A DNA stretch of 64,000 nt from Clostridium carboxidivorans P7. GTDB taxonomy: Bacteria; Bacillota; Clostridia; Clostridiales; Clostridiaceae. Location of the stretch: positions 4,340,001 to 4,404,000 of the forward strand of contig NZ_CP011803.1 of the NCBI RefSeq assembly GCF_001038625.1, read 5' to 3'. The translations under genes and the position numbers were made by a program. Positions 56,328 through 64,000 of this stretch are shown piece after piece. The notes below the pieces were generated by a model that did not search any database, was not told the DNA's origin, and saw only the letters and a list, made by a program, of their open reading frames with translations. Position 1 is the first letter of the stretch, and every line of letters begins with the position of its first letter.

Positions 56328-57151
56328 TTATTCACCTGCTCCCTAAAGGTTAATTTTGTACTCTGTCTTTTTTTCATTATTCTAATCAGAATATCTTTAA
56401 GTCTTTCTTTATTGTAACCCCTTGTTAAATTACCATTTACAGCAAGGGAAACAGTACCTGTTTCTTCGGATACAACTATAATTAACGCATCTGAGTTTTC
56501 AGATATACCTAATGCAGCTCTATGTCTTGTACCAAGCTTTTTATTTATATTCTGATTATTAGTTAAAGGTAAAAAGCATCCTGAAGATACTATTCTATCA
56601 TTCCTTATTATCGTTGCACCATCATGCAGCGGAGTATTAACTACAAAAATATTTTCCAAAAGTGCTGCTGAAACTATTGCATCTATTTTAGTTCCTGTCT
56701 TTACTATATCTTCAAGACCTGTAACCTGCTCTATTATTATCAAGGCTCCTGTCCTACTATTAGATAAATTTTCTATAGAATTAGCAATTTCCGTTATAAT
56801 CTTTTCCATCTCCTGGTCGCTTTCCAATATATGCTTATCATTAAAAGCTGTTCTGCCTAAACGTTCAAGTGCTCGACGAATTTCTGGTTGAAATATTATT
56901 ATAAAGGAAAGTAAGCCTATGGTGATTGTTTTAGTCAAAATCCAATTCAGCATAGTTAAATGAAAAAAACTACTGATAGGTATAAGAAGAACTATAAGTA
57001 TTATTCCTTTTAAAAGTTGCTCAGCTCTGGTTTCTTTTATTAATGTATAAATTTTATAAAAAATATAAGAAACTACTAATATATCCATCACTGATGCTAT
57101 ACTAATATTTCTAATAGAATTGACTACGATATCCAATAGCTCCAACCACAT
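56297..57151 (-). CDS. cdaA: Diadenylate cyclase CdaA
   Basis: About 284 residues. Three membrane helices (to residue 85) precede the DAC domain with the catalytic motifs LHDGATII and GTRHRAALGISE. It makes c-di-AMP, which controls potassium and osmolyte uptake and wall homeostasis. The ATG at 57151 was chosen. A c-di-AMP riboswitch lies only about 140 bases away on the other strand. Confidence 0.95.
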   Translation of the reverse strand: MWLELLDIVVNSIRNISIASVMDILVVSYIFYKIYTLIKETRAEQLLKGIILIVLLIPISSFFHLTMLNWILTKTITIGLLSFIIIFQPEIRRALERLGRTAFNDKHILESDQEMEKIITEIANSIENLSNSRTGALIIIEQVTGLEDIVKTGTKIDAIVSAALLENIFVVNTPLHDGATIIRNDRIVSSGCFLPLTNNQNINKKLGTRHRAALGISENSDALIIVVSEETGTVSLAVNGNLTRGYNKERLKDILIRIMKKRQSTKLTFREQVNKWIKRSKITK

Positions 57152-57289
57152 CACCACCCTAACAAAAATCTATATTTACAATTATACACTATTTAATATT
57201 GTTTATATCAAAACCTTAATGGATTTTATAAAATATTAATAAAATTTTTTTATACCCTGTATTTTTTTTTAATTCCTGGCTATACTACC

Positions 57290-57398
57290 ATTAGCCTAAG
57301 TTTTTTATTAAACACGGGGAAACCGGAATTTTTTGGGGTGAATCGTATTTTACGTAGGTTATGCCTTTACCGAACCCGACAGCTAACCCCGTAGGTAA
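57290..57398 (+). ncRNA. c-di-AMP riboswitch (ydaO/yuaA)
   Basis: Conserved ydaO blocks appear in order: CGGGGAAACCGGA, GGGGTGAATC, a GTAGGTTATGCC element, CCGAACCCGACAGCTAACCCCGTAGG. P1 pairs TTAGCCTA with TAGGTAA. The ribosome site AAGGAGAGG starts two bases later, and no terminator fits between aptamer and start, so control of translation is likely. A TATACT box at 57281-57286 would start the RNA near 57293. Confidence 0.92.
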
Positions 57399-57414
57399 CA
57401 AGGAGAGGATTTTA

Positions 57415-57942
57415 TTGAGAAAATTTATTTTTTGTATACTATTTTTATTAGTACCAAGTGTTTCACCACTGTTCAATGTAAAAGCTGCTGGTTCTGATAA
57501 TATAGACTCTACTTTATTTAAAGAACAAGATCAAATTGTTGAAGTTTTTAATTACTCTGGTAGAAAGTTATATGTAACTCAAAAGGATATACATTTAATG
57601 GCTCAAGTAGTTTATGCTGAAAGTAATTGTGAACCTTTTGAAGGAAAAGTTGCTGTAGCTTCTGTTATATTAAACCGTTTAAAATATCCTGAATTCCCTA
57701 AAACGGTAGAAGAAGTAATAACGCAAAAAAGCGCTTTTTCTTGTGTTAGAAATGGGTCCATTGATGTTGTTCCTGATGAAGATAGTTATAAGGCAGTACT
57801 TCAAGCTCTAAAAGGAAATGATCCTACAGGTCAAGCAGTATTCTTTTATAATCCTAAAATAGCTACTTGTAAATGGATGAAAGGTATAAACAAAAAGAAC
57901 GTTAAAACCATAGGAAACCATGTATTCTTTGTAGTAAATTAG
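57415..57942 (+). CDS. SleB-type cell wall hydrolase
   Basis: A 175-residue secreted protein starting at a TTG behind AAGGAGAGG. A signal peptide (RKFIFCILFLLVPSVSPLF) ends near KAAG. The hydrolase_2 domain (about 60-175) has MAQVVYAESNCEPFEGKVAVASVILNR, cited here for its catalytic Glu in YAES, and FYNPKIATCKW. Such enzymes are spore-cortex lytic transglycosylases or vegetative wall hydrolases. Its riboswitch would switch it off or on with c-di-AMP level. Confidence 0.9.
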   Translation: MRKFIFCILFLLVPSVSPLFNVKAAGSDNIDSTLFKEQDQIVEVFNYSGRKLYVTQKDIHLMAQVVYAESNCEPFEGKVAVASVILNRLKYPEFPKTVEEVITQKSAFSCVRNGSIDVVPDEDSYKAVLQALKGNDPTGQAVFFYNPKIATCKWMKGINKKNVKTIGNHVFFVVN

Positions 57943-57984
57943 ACATATTTTTATTTAGCTAGTAATTTAGCTAAGCACATATAT

Positions 57985-58012
57985 ATCCCCACAAATTAAA
58001 ATTTGTGGGGAT
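57985..58012. terminator. Bidirectional terminator
   Basis: Perfect 13-base arms ATCCCCACAAATT / AATTTGTGGGGAT with a 2-base centre, between the convergent hydrolase and trxB genes. Confidence 0.8.
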
Positions 58013-58015
58013 AGT

Positions 58016-58876
58016 CTATTTTAAAGAATCCAAATATGCAACAGCATTTAAAGCTGCTATTTGACCTTGGCCTGCCGCTTTTATATATTGATAAGGCTTA
58101 CCTACACAATCTCCTGCAGCAAAGCACCCTGCAATATTAGTCTTCATATCTATATCTACTTTAATGTGACCATTTTGCATTTCTATACCAGGAACAAGTT
58201 GATTTGGTGACACACTATCCTTTAGTACAAAAACTCCATCTGTAATAATGTCTTTGTTCTTCATCATTACATTTTTAACCCTGTCTTCTCCCTTAATCTC
58301 TATTGGTTTATCTTTTACTATTTCGATACTATCATTTAAATTGTATTTTCCTTCATACATAGGCACATAGTAAAGTTTACTTGTCAATTCTGCTACATAA
58401 TTAGCTTCTTCTTCTGCTTCCTTATTGTATCCTATAATGGTAACAGTTTTACCTCGATACAACGGTGCATCACAAGTAGCACAATATCCTACACCTCTCC
58501 CTAAAAATTCTTCTTCACCCTTTAATGGCTTTGTATATTCCATACCTGTAGCTAAAATAACAGATTTTGCTTCATACATCTTTTCATTTACCATTAAGGT
58601 AAAGTGTGATCCCATTGCATATACAGCATTTATCTTTTCATTTACTATATCTATATTCATAGCTTCAATGTGCTTTTGGAATTGACCTTTTAACTGTTCA
58701 CCTGTAACATCATAAAATCCCAAATAATTATTTACTTTTGGTGCTTTTAGCAGTTTATTACTTAATTCTTTAATCCCAAATAATATAACATTTTTATTTC
58801 GGATTTTTGCATTTATAGCAGCTGATAATCCTGCTGGTCCTGTACCTATTATTGCTATATCATATCTATTAGTCAT
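58016..58876 (-). CDS. trxB: Thioredoxin reductase-like flavoprotein
   Basis: A 286-residue NAD(P)H/FAD enzyme. IAIIGTGPAGLSAAINA binds FAD, the redox disulfide is CATC in VGYCATCDAPLYRG, and AGCFAAGDCVGKPYQYIKAAGQG is the C-terminal FAD motif. It is about 25 residues shorter than typical TrxB, and the NAD(P)-binding motif reads TIIGYNKEAEEEA rather than the usual GGGDSA, so the electron donor may be ferredoxin (as in clostridial FFTR-type enzymes) or the pyridine nucleotide preference may differ. Confidence 0.82.
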   Translation of the reverse strand: MTNRYDIAIIGTGPAGLSAAINAKIRNKNVILFGIKELSNKLLKAPKVNNYLGFYDVTGEQLKGQFQKHIEAMNIDIVNEKINAVYAMGSHFTLMVNEKMYEAKSVILATGMEYTKPLKGEEEFLGRGVGYCATCDAPLYRGKTVTIIGYNKEAEEEANYVAELTSKLYYVPMYEGKYNLNDSIEIVKDKPIEIKGEDRVKNVMMKNKDIITDGVFVLKDSVSPNQLVPGIEMQNGHIKVDIDMKTNIAGCFAAGDCVGKPYQYIKAAGQGQIAALNAVAYLDSLK

Positions 58877-58899
58877 ATAATCGACCTCCCTTTGAAAAA

Positions 58900-58931
58900 A
58901 ATGACAAATTAACTTTTGCTAATTTGTCATT
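58900..58931 (-). terminator. Terminator between trxA and trxB
   Basis: Perfect 12-base arms AATGACAAATTA / TAATTTGTCATT with an 8-base loop and TTTTTT on the minus strand. It lies between trxA and trxB, so the second gene depends on read-through or its own promoter. Confidence 0.8.
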
Positions 58932-58949
58932 GCTGTTTCATTCATAATA

Positions 58950-59267
58950 TTAAATATGTTTTTCTATAACACTTTTTATTGCTTCCTTTGGTCTAAATCC
59001 TACTAGTGTATCTACTACTTTTCCATCCTTGAATATCATAACAGTTGGTATACTTGCTACTCTATACTGATTTGATGTTACAGGATTTTCATCTACATTC
59101 AATTTCAAAAATTCTACTTTATCATTAAGTTCTTCGGAAATTTCATCTATTACAGGAGCTAACATTTTGCAAGGTCCACACCAAGAAGCCCAAAAGTCTA
59201 TAACTACAGGTTTTGAAGATTCCTGAACAGCCTTTGAAAAATCCATATCCTTTATTTCTTGTACCAT
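58950..59267 (-). CDS. trxA: Thioredoxin
   Basis: A 105-residue thioredoxin with the active site [10 protein letters not shown], the cis-proline in [10 protein letters not shown] and the C-terminal [10 protein letters not shown]. It is paired with the reductase gene downstream. GGAGGGA precedes the ATG. Confidence 0.96.
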   Translation of the reverse strand: MVQEIKDMDFSKAVQESSKPVVIDFWASWCGPCKMLAPVIDEISEELNDKVEFLKLNVDENPVTSNQYRVASIPTVMIFKDGKVVDTLVGFRPKEAIKSVIEKHI

Positions 59268-59380
59268 AACTTATCCCTCCATTTATACCTTATTAAGGTA
59301 TGATTTATATTTTAATTTTATGTTATATTTCTCATTTAGTCAATAGTTGTTAATAATGATTATTAATTTGTGTGAATTTC

Positions 59381-60625
59381 TTATTTATTAATTATACTTT
59401 TTATTACAGAATTATTATATATTGACTTAGGATATTTATCTACTAATTTTTGAGCATAACTTAATGCTTTATCTTTATCTAAGTCCTTATACATAGTAGC
59501 TAATGCATAAAGTACTGGTTCTTCATAGCCATCCTTTGCATCCTTTGCATATTTCTCATCATATTCAGTATAATATTTTATAGCATTTTGTGAGTCACTT
59601 GATAAATAAAAGCTAGTTCCTAACATATAAATTATGTGAGGATATAAATAATAATCTGCTCCCATTTCATAGGCTTTTGTAAGATTATTTTTAGCATTAG
59701 GAAGATCTTGACTATCCATATAGCCATACCCTTTTCCATAAAAGTATTCTACACCTTCACTTTTGAGTATATTAATGACACTTGAAATAACTTCCTTATC
59801 ATCATTAGACACATTTTTATCTTTCCATTTTGTATAATCGTCATATAGATTGTCAAAATTTTTACTTTGAATATCACTTCTAATTTTATCTGCTGGAAAA
59901 GTTTCCTGCTGAACTTTTTTTGGAGCCTCTTTAGTTGCTTTATTTCCATTATTACTAGATGTTTTTGCTGTATTTACTTTTGATGTTTTTGTATTATGAG
60001 ATTTAGCCATATTACTTTTTACTTTTTTAAACACAGCTGTAGCTCCAAATGTTACTGCAATTATTAGCAATACACCTATTAAACAATAAATGGCATTTTT
60101 CGTATCAATTTTGTTTTTTATAACTCCGCATTTTATTAATACTTTTTTGTTTTCTTTAGCCATACTATTATTTTTATCTATTTTCATTACATTTTCTATA
60201 CTATTCATAGCTTTATCATATTGACCCTTTTTTATATAGCAGAAAGCTTTGTAATTATTTACATTAATGTAATTGTAATCACTTTCTGAACATTGTTCCA
60301 AAAGGTCTAATGCTTCATTTATATGCAGTCCTTTTATAAGTGATATTGCTTTTTCATAAGTATATAATCTGCTCTCGTCACTTTTAGTACTAGCTAAATA
60401 TTTTTCAGAAACTCCATCATTATTTATTTGATGATTCATCTTCCAAAGCTTTCGAGCACTATCTATATCTCCCTTTAAATAATGTAACAATCCCTTAAGA
60501 TTTATAGATGCTGCATTTTTTATATCTAATGATATGCTTTCTTCGCATAAATCCATGGCCTTATCTATATAACCACTGTTATATTTATTTGATGCTTTAA
60601 TATATATTTTCTTAGATTTATCCAT
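59381..60625 (-). CDS. TPR protein with a single membrane helix
   Basis: A 414-residue protein. Residues 1-165 hold about four TPR-like repeats; a membrane helix lies at about 177-198 (NAIYCLIGVLLIIAVTFGA). A Lys/Ser/Thr-rich linker (205-240) leads to a second helical-repeat domain (about 245-410) ending KSIYNNSVIKSIINK. The topology would place the two repeat domains on opposite sides of the membrane. Function unknown. It is 30 bases from the lipoprotein gene upstream, likely an operon. Confidence 0.78.
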   Translation of the reverse strand: MDKSKKIYIKASNKYNSGYIDKAMDLCEESISLDIKNAASINLKGLLHYLKGDIDSARKLWKMNHQINNDGVSEKYLASTKSDESRLYTYEKAISLIKGLHINEALDLLEQCSESDYNYINVNNYKAFCYIKKGQYDKAMNSIENVMKIDKNNSMAKENKKVLIKCGVIKNKIDTKNAIYCLIGVLLIIAVTFGATAVFKKVKSNMAKSHNTKTSKVNTAKTSSNNGNKATKEAPKKVQQETFPADKIRSDIQSKNFDNLYDDYTKWKDKNVSNDDKEVISSVINILKSEGVEYFYGKGYGYMDSQDLPNAKNNLTKAYEMGADYYLYPHIIYMLGTSFYLSSDSQNAIKYYTEYDEKYAKDAKDGYEEPVLYALATMYKDLDKDKALSYAQKLVDKYPKSIYNNSVIKSIINK

Positions 60626-60655
60626 ATGCTTAAGTTCCCCTTAATGCTATTTTCC

Positions 60656-61426
60656 TTAGTTAATTGTATATAAAACCTTTCCTTCAGAATTTTTTACTTC
60701 CATTGATTTATTTAAGCTTGAATCAAAAGAATGAATAGTCCAGTTTTCTATATGAGATTTATTATAGTTATCATCTTCATATACATTAACCTTTAAGCTT
60801 ATGTTATTATTAGCTTTTTTTGCTGACATTATTTGTTGTTTTTTATCTGATGTTTCTATAATTGTTGAGACATTTCCTGTACTCACATTTAACATATACA
60901 AATTGCCACCCTTAGAAACAGTTCCTTGTGATGAACCTATTACTACCAATAAATTTTCATCATCAACCCATTCTATATCTCTAGGTGAAATCTTATTATT
61001 TCCTATAATTTCGTAGGTAAAATTATTTCCATTAGTATTCTTTACAAATACTTTGCCTATACCTTCTTCTGATGCTTCTTCTCCCTTACCTTCTATACAT
61101 GCCCTATATGTGCCATTAGTTGAATCTTCCCAAGGAGTACTAAACTTTGGCTTTGTACTTTTATCTAATTGTTCTTTTGCAAACTTAATAGTGCTGGAAC
61201 TTTTAGTATTTGTGCTTTTAGTTTGAGGCTTTGCTTCCTGCTTTTTTGGGTTAACTTGTTCTGAAGAAGTATTCTTTTTTGAATCACTTTTTTGAGCAGA
61301 TGTTGTTTCATTATTTGTTGATGCACTTTTTTCCTTATTTCCTGAGCATCCTGTAAAAGCTAATGTTAAAAGCACTGATATTGAACAAGCAATTGTAATT
61401 AATCTTTTTTTCTTTAAGTTTTTCAT
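60656..61426 (-). CDS. Lipoprotein, DUF4652-like
   Basis: About 256 residues. The signal ends in the lipobox LAFTGC; a Ser/Lys/Asn-rich linker (25-85) follows. The C-terminal domain (about 95-256) contains EGKGEEASEEGIGKVFVKN and WVDDENLLVVIGSSQGTVSKGG (in part), resembling the DUF4652 beta-propeller-like domain. The ATG at 61426 was chosen behind AAGGAGG. It probably shares a transcript with the TPR gene downstream. Confidence 0.75.
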   Translation of the reverse strand: MKNLKKKRLITIACSISVLLTLAFTGCSGNKEKSASTNNETTSAQKSDSKKNTSSEQVNPKKQEAKPQTKSTNTKSSSTIKFAKEQLDKSTKPKFSTPWEDSTNGTYRACIEGKGEEASEEGIGKVFVKNTNGNNFTYEIIGNNKISPRDIEWVDDENLLVVIGSSQGTVSKGGNLYMLNVSTGNVSTIIETSDKKQQIMSAKKANNNISLKVNVYEDDNYNKSHIENWTIHSFDSSLNKSMEVKNSEGKVLYTIN

Positions 61427-61545
61427 ATTGATTTCCTCCTTATTATTGCACAAATGTTTTCAATGAATCTTTTTAAAAATAATGCTTAATCTACCTATAT
61501 TATATACTAAAATACAGTTTAAAGATAATGTTTTAAATATAAAAT

Positions 61546-61581
61546 AAAACCTGATTGGAATAAAATTCTCAATCAGGTTTT
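61546..61581 (-). terminator. Terminator after ptsI
   Basis: Perfect 12-base arms AAAACCTGATTG / CAATCAGGTTTT with a 12-base loop and T-rich tail on the minus strand. Confidence 0.85.
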
Positions 61582-61614
61582 ACTTTATATATTAAGTTAA
61601 GTAAGCTATCTAAA

Positions 61615-63231
61615 TTAGTTTTCCATTATTAATTGTTTTGCTTTTAATATAGAAGATGCACTCATTGAAAATTCATCTAAACCATACTCTACTAGTGTAG
61701 GAATAGCTTTTTCATCTCCAGCCATTTCTCCACACATACCACACCATTTCCCTTCTTTATGAGCAGCTTCTATAGTCATTTTTATAAGCTTTAACACTGC
61801 TGGATGCATTGGATTATAAAGGTATGATATTTTTTCATTCATTCTATCTGCAGCCAAAGTATACTGTATCAAATCGTTAGTTCCTATACTAAAAAAGTCA
61901 ACATGTTTTGCAAGTTCATCTGCACATACTGCTGCTGCAGGTATTTCTACCATTATTCCTGTTTCTAATTCTGCATTAAATGCTTTTCCTTCTTTCTTCA
62001 ATTCTTCCATACATTCACTTAAAGTTTCTTTTGCTTGTAAGAATTCTTCTAAAGAAGATATCATTGGAAACATTATTTTCAAATTACCAAAAGCTGAAGC
62101 TCTAAGTAAAGCTCTTAATTGAACTTTAAATATATCTTTTCTATCAAGACAAAGTCTTATAGCTCTATATCCTAAGAAAGGATTCATTTCTTCTGGAAGT
62201 GGTAAGTATGGTAACTTTTTGTCTCCACCTATATCTAGTGTTCTGATTACCACTGATTTTCCTTCCATCTTTTCTACTGCGTATTTGTATGATTCAAATT
62301 GTTCTTCTTCAGTTGGCATATCATCTCTATCCATGTATAAAAACTCTGTTCTGAAAAGTCCTATAGCATCTCCACCATTTTCTAAAACCTGATGAACATC
62401 CTGTGGCTTTCCTATATTTCCTGCTACTTCTACTCTCTTTCCAGCTTTAGTAACAGTTTTTACACTTATAAGTTTTTTAAGTTCTTCTTTTTCTTTTTCA
62501 TAAGCTTCTTTTTTAGCTTCATATTCTTTAACAGTATTTTCATCTGGGTTTATTATAACTATACCTTCATTACCATCTACAACTACTGTATCACCATTTT
62601 TTACTGAAGTTGTTATATCATTTAAACCTACAACAGCTGGAATTTCTAGGGTTCTTGCCATTATAGCACTATGTGAAGTTCTTCCACCTATATTAGTTAA
62701 AAAAGCTATAACTTTGCTTTTATCAAGTTGTGCAGTATCTGAAGGTGTTAAGTCATGAGCAACTACTATTGTATTAGCTGCCATTTCTTCTGAATCTGCT
62801 GATATTTTTCCAGCAAGATTAGTAAGAATTCTCTTACTAACATCCTTTACATCAGCACCTCTTTCTCTCATGTATTCATCTTCCATAGCTTCAAATATAC
62901 CTGCATACATAGTTGAAACATTGTCAAGAGCCTTTTCAGCATTAACTTTATCATTTTCTATTGCCATATCAACTGCACCTGCAAACTCAGGATCATCTAA
63001 CAACATCATATGGCTTTCAAATACAGCAGCCTTATCAGCACCCATTTCCTTTTCTGCTTTTTCCTTTATTCTAGTCAACTGTTCTCTTGAAGCATCTAAT
63101 GCCTTTTTAAATCTTTCTTTTTCTGATTTTACATCTTCTATTTTTCTCTCTTCAATTTTAACTTCATTAGCCTCTTTTATTAAAACTTTGCCTATAGCAT
63201 ATCCTTTTGAAGCTGCAATTCCTTTTTTCAT
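61615..63231 (-). CDS. ptsI: Phosphoenolpyruvate-protein phosphotransferase (Enzyme I)
   Basis: A 538-residue enzyme that starts the sugar PTS phosphate chain. The phosphohistidine is in GGRTSHSAIMARTLEIPAVVG, the PEP-binding barrel shows GLFRTEFLYMDRD, GYRAIRLCL and IGTNDLIQYTLAADR, and the catalytic Cys lies in CGMCGEMAGD. There is no ptsH next to it, though an HPr-like gene lies divergently at 63643. Confidence 0.97.
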   Translation of the reverse strand: MKKGIAASKGYAIGKVLIKEANEVKIEERKIEDVKSEKERFKKALDASREQLTRIKEKAEKEMGADKAAVFESHMMLLDDPEFAGAVDMAIENDKVNAEKALDNVSTMYAGIFEAMEDEYMRERGADVKDVSKRILTNLAGKISADSEEMAANTIVVAHDLTPSDTAQLDKSKVIAFLTNIGGRTSHSAIMARTLEIPAVVGLNDITTSVKNGDTVVVDGNEGIVIINPDENTVKEYEAKKEAYEKEKEELKKLISVKTVTKAGKRVEVAGNIGKPQDVHQVLENGGDAIGLFRTEFLYMDRDDMPTEEEQFESYKYAVEKMEGKSVVIRTLDIGGDKKLPYLPLPEEMNPFLGYRAIRLCLDRKDIFKVQLRALLRASAFGNLKIMFPMISSLEEFLQAKETLSECMEELKKEGKAFNAELETGIMVEIPAAAVCADELAKHVDFFSIGTNDLIQYTLAADRMNEKISYLYNPMHPAVLKLIKMTIEAAHKEGKWCGMCGEMAGDEKAIPTLVEYGLDEFSMSASSILKAKQLIMEN

Positions 63232-63479
63232 CTTTTATTTATCCTCCTCAAAATAATTACAATTTATCAAATCTATATTTTAAAACTTAATTTCTATTTT
63301 AATGTAATTGTTTAAAGCTAAAATATTTTTAAAGCAATTATCATGCCAATCCTAATAAAAATTTAAAATCAATCTAAAAACATTCCTCAAAAACTCTTAT
63401 TTATTAATGAAAATCACAATTTTAAAATATAGTTTTTTTAATTTCTTTCGTATTTTATAATATTACAGTTAAAAAAATA

Positions 63480-63597
63480 TTGATAAAATTTATCAACTAA
63501 AACCATTATATTGTTATAAAGTAATTTAAAAACTGGCCTTAACCTCTGGACTTACAACGGATTTTAGGTTAATATTATACTTGATAAATTTTATCAG
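63480..63597. promoter_or_regulatory. Two matching palindromes in the ptsI / HPr-like divergent region
   Basis: TTGATAAAATTTATCAA (63480-63496, perfect) and TTGATAAATTTTATCAG (63581-63597) are 101 bases apart. Both fit one operator TTGATAAANTTTATCA. A third half-site TTTATCAAG lies just before the HPr-like ribosome site. A regulator bound here could control either gene. Confidence 0.55.
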
Positions 63598-63642
63598 ATT
63601 TTGTACATATATATGATATTTTTTATCAAGAGGAGATGAATT

Positions 63643-64000
63643 ATGTATAAAAACAGTATAACCATAACAATACATAATGGAATACACACACGAATTGCAG
63701 CTATGATAGTTCATAAAGCTACAGAATTAAAAAGCAAATATGGAATAAACCTATATATGAGCAATTCATCTGCAAAAGAACCTATAGCTATAAGTATGTT
63801 AGCCTTGTTATCTTTAAAAATAAGAGAAGGTGAAATGGTTGAGATTTCCTGCAAGGAAAACTCTATGAATGGCCAACATGCAGTATTAGAACTATGCAAT
63901 TTTATAACTATGTATATAGTAAATAATAATAATTCAGTTTTATCTAAAATAGATGACATAATTGAAGAAAATACTATTGCTTATGCTCAAATAGTAAAAA
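63643..64000 (+). CDS. HPr-like protein, truncated by the window end
   Basis: At least 119 residues, open at the right edge. The first 90 match the HPr fold: NGIHTRIAAMIVHKA aligns with the GxHARPA site (His and Arg kept, Pro changed to Ile), and ISMLALLSLKIREGE aligns with the Ser46 site. Normal HPr stops near residue 88; here the frame continues past LSKIDDIIEENTIAYAQ, so it is a fusion or a longer regulator rather than plain PtsH. AGAGGAGATG precedes the ATG. The divergent ptsI gene strengthens a PTS link. Confidence 0.75.
   Translation, partial: MYKNSITITIHNGIHTRIAAMIVHKATELKSKYGINLYMSNSSAKEPIAISMLALLSLKIREGEMVEISCKENSMNGQHAVLELCNFITMYIVNNNNSVLSKIDDIIEENTIAYAQIVK

Noticed and set aside
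62392-63256. Hydrophobic plus-strand frames opposite ptsI
   Set aside because: Phe/Ser-rich shadows of Lys/Glu-rich ptsI codons on the other strand.

Overview
The window is a low-GC, AT-rich chromosomal segment of a spore-forming anaerobe, most likely a Clostridium (sensu stricto). The support is a ptb-buk pair next to a ferredoxin-dependent 2-oxoacid oxidoreductase, split two-subunit transketolase, a GerS-like germination lipoprotein next to alr, a SleB-type cortex hydrolase, several amino-acid permeases and an agr quorum-sensing locus. The species cannot be named from sequence alone. Most genes are on the minus strand. No rRNA, tRNA or CRISPR array was seen.

Layout. 0.1-5 kb: ctpA, ftsX, ftsE and the two transketolase halves. 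5-12.4 kb: mazEF, alr with a GerS-like lipoprotein, nnrDE-acpS, two poorly known genes and a YihY membrane protein. 13-22.7 kb: rnz, a FucO-type dehydrogenase, a GlnK/GlnL-like two-component system between two amino-acid permeases, a PAP2 phosphatase and a HAD nucleotidase. 22.7-26.7 kb: a small island of BCCT transporter, PLP-dependent sulfur amino-acid enzyme and MerR regulator, with a textbook MerR-type promoter between them.

27-37.6 kb is the accessory region. It begins with an IS110 remnant and a decayed duplication. It then holds a minus-strand RiPP operon: an ABC exporter, a radical SAM/SPASM enzyme, a small membrane protein, a TraB/Tiki-like membrane-anchored protein and five Cys-rich precursor peptides too small to be found by length-based gene calling. 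Divergent from it lies an agr-like locus (LytTR regulator, HPK10 kinase, AgrB and a 44-residue AgrD). This RiPP plus quorum-sensing block is the strongest candidate for an undescribed system. A TIR-TPR protein (38.7-40.8 kb) extends the accessory stretch.

41-64 kb is mostly housekeeping and energy metabolism: glmS under a glmS ribozyme with an unusually long P1 insertion, an ECF sigma/anti-sigma pair, glmM, vorDBAC, ptb-buk, an FAD protein with cdaR-cdaA, a c-di-AMP riboswitch driving a SleB-like hydrolase, trxA/trxB, a TPR membrane protein, a lipoprotein, ptsI and the start of an HPr-like protein that runs off the end.

Functional links. Vor oxidises branched 2-oxoacids to acyl-CoA and Ptb/Buk would convert acyl-CoA to ATP, a Stickland-type route served by nearby amino-acid uptake genes. 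GlmS, GlmM, Alr, CdaA/CdaR, FtsEX and CtpA centre on cell-wall synthesis and its control. The agr genes probably time expression of the neighbouring peptide operon, but that is inferred from position only.
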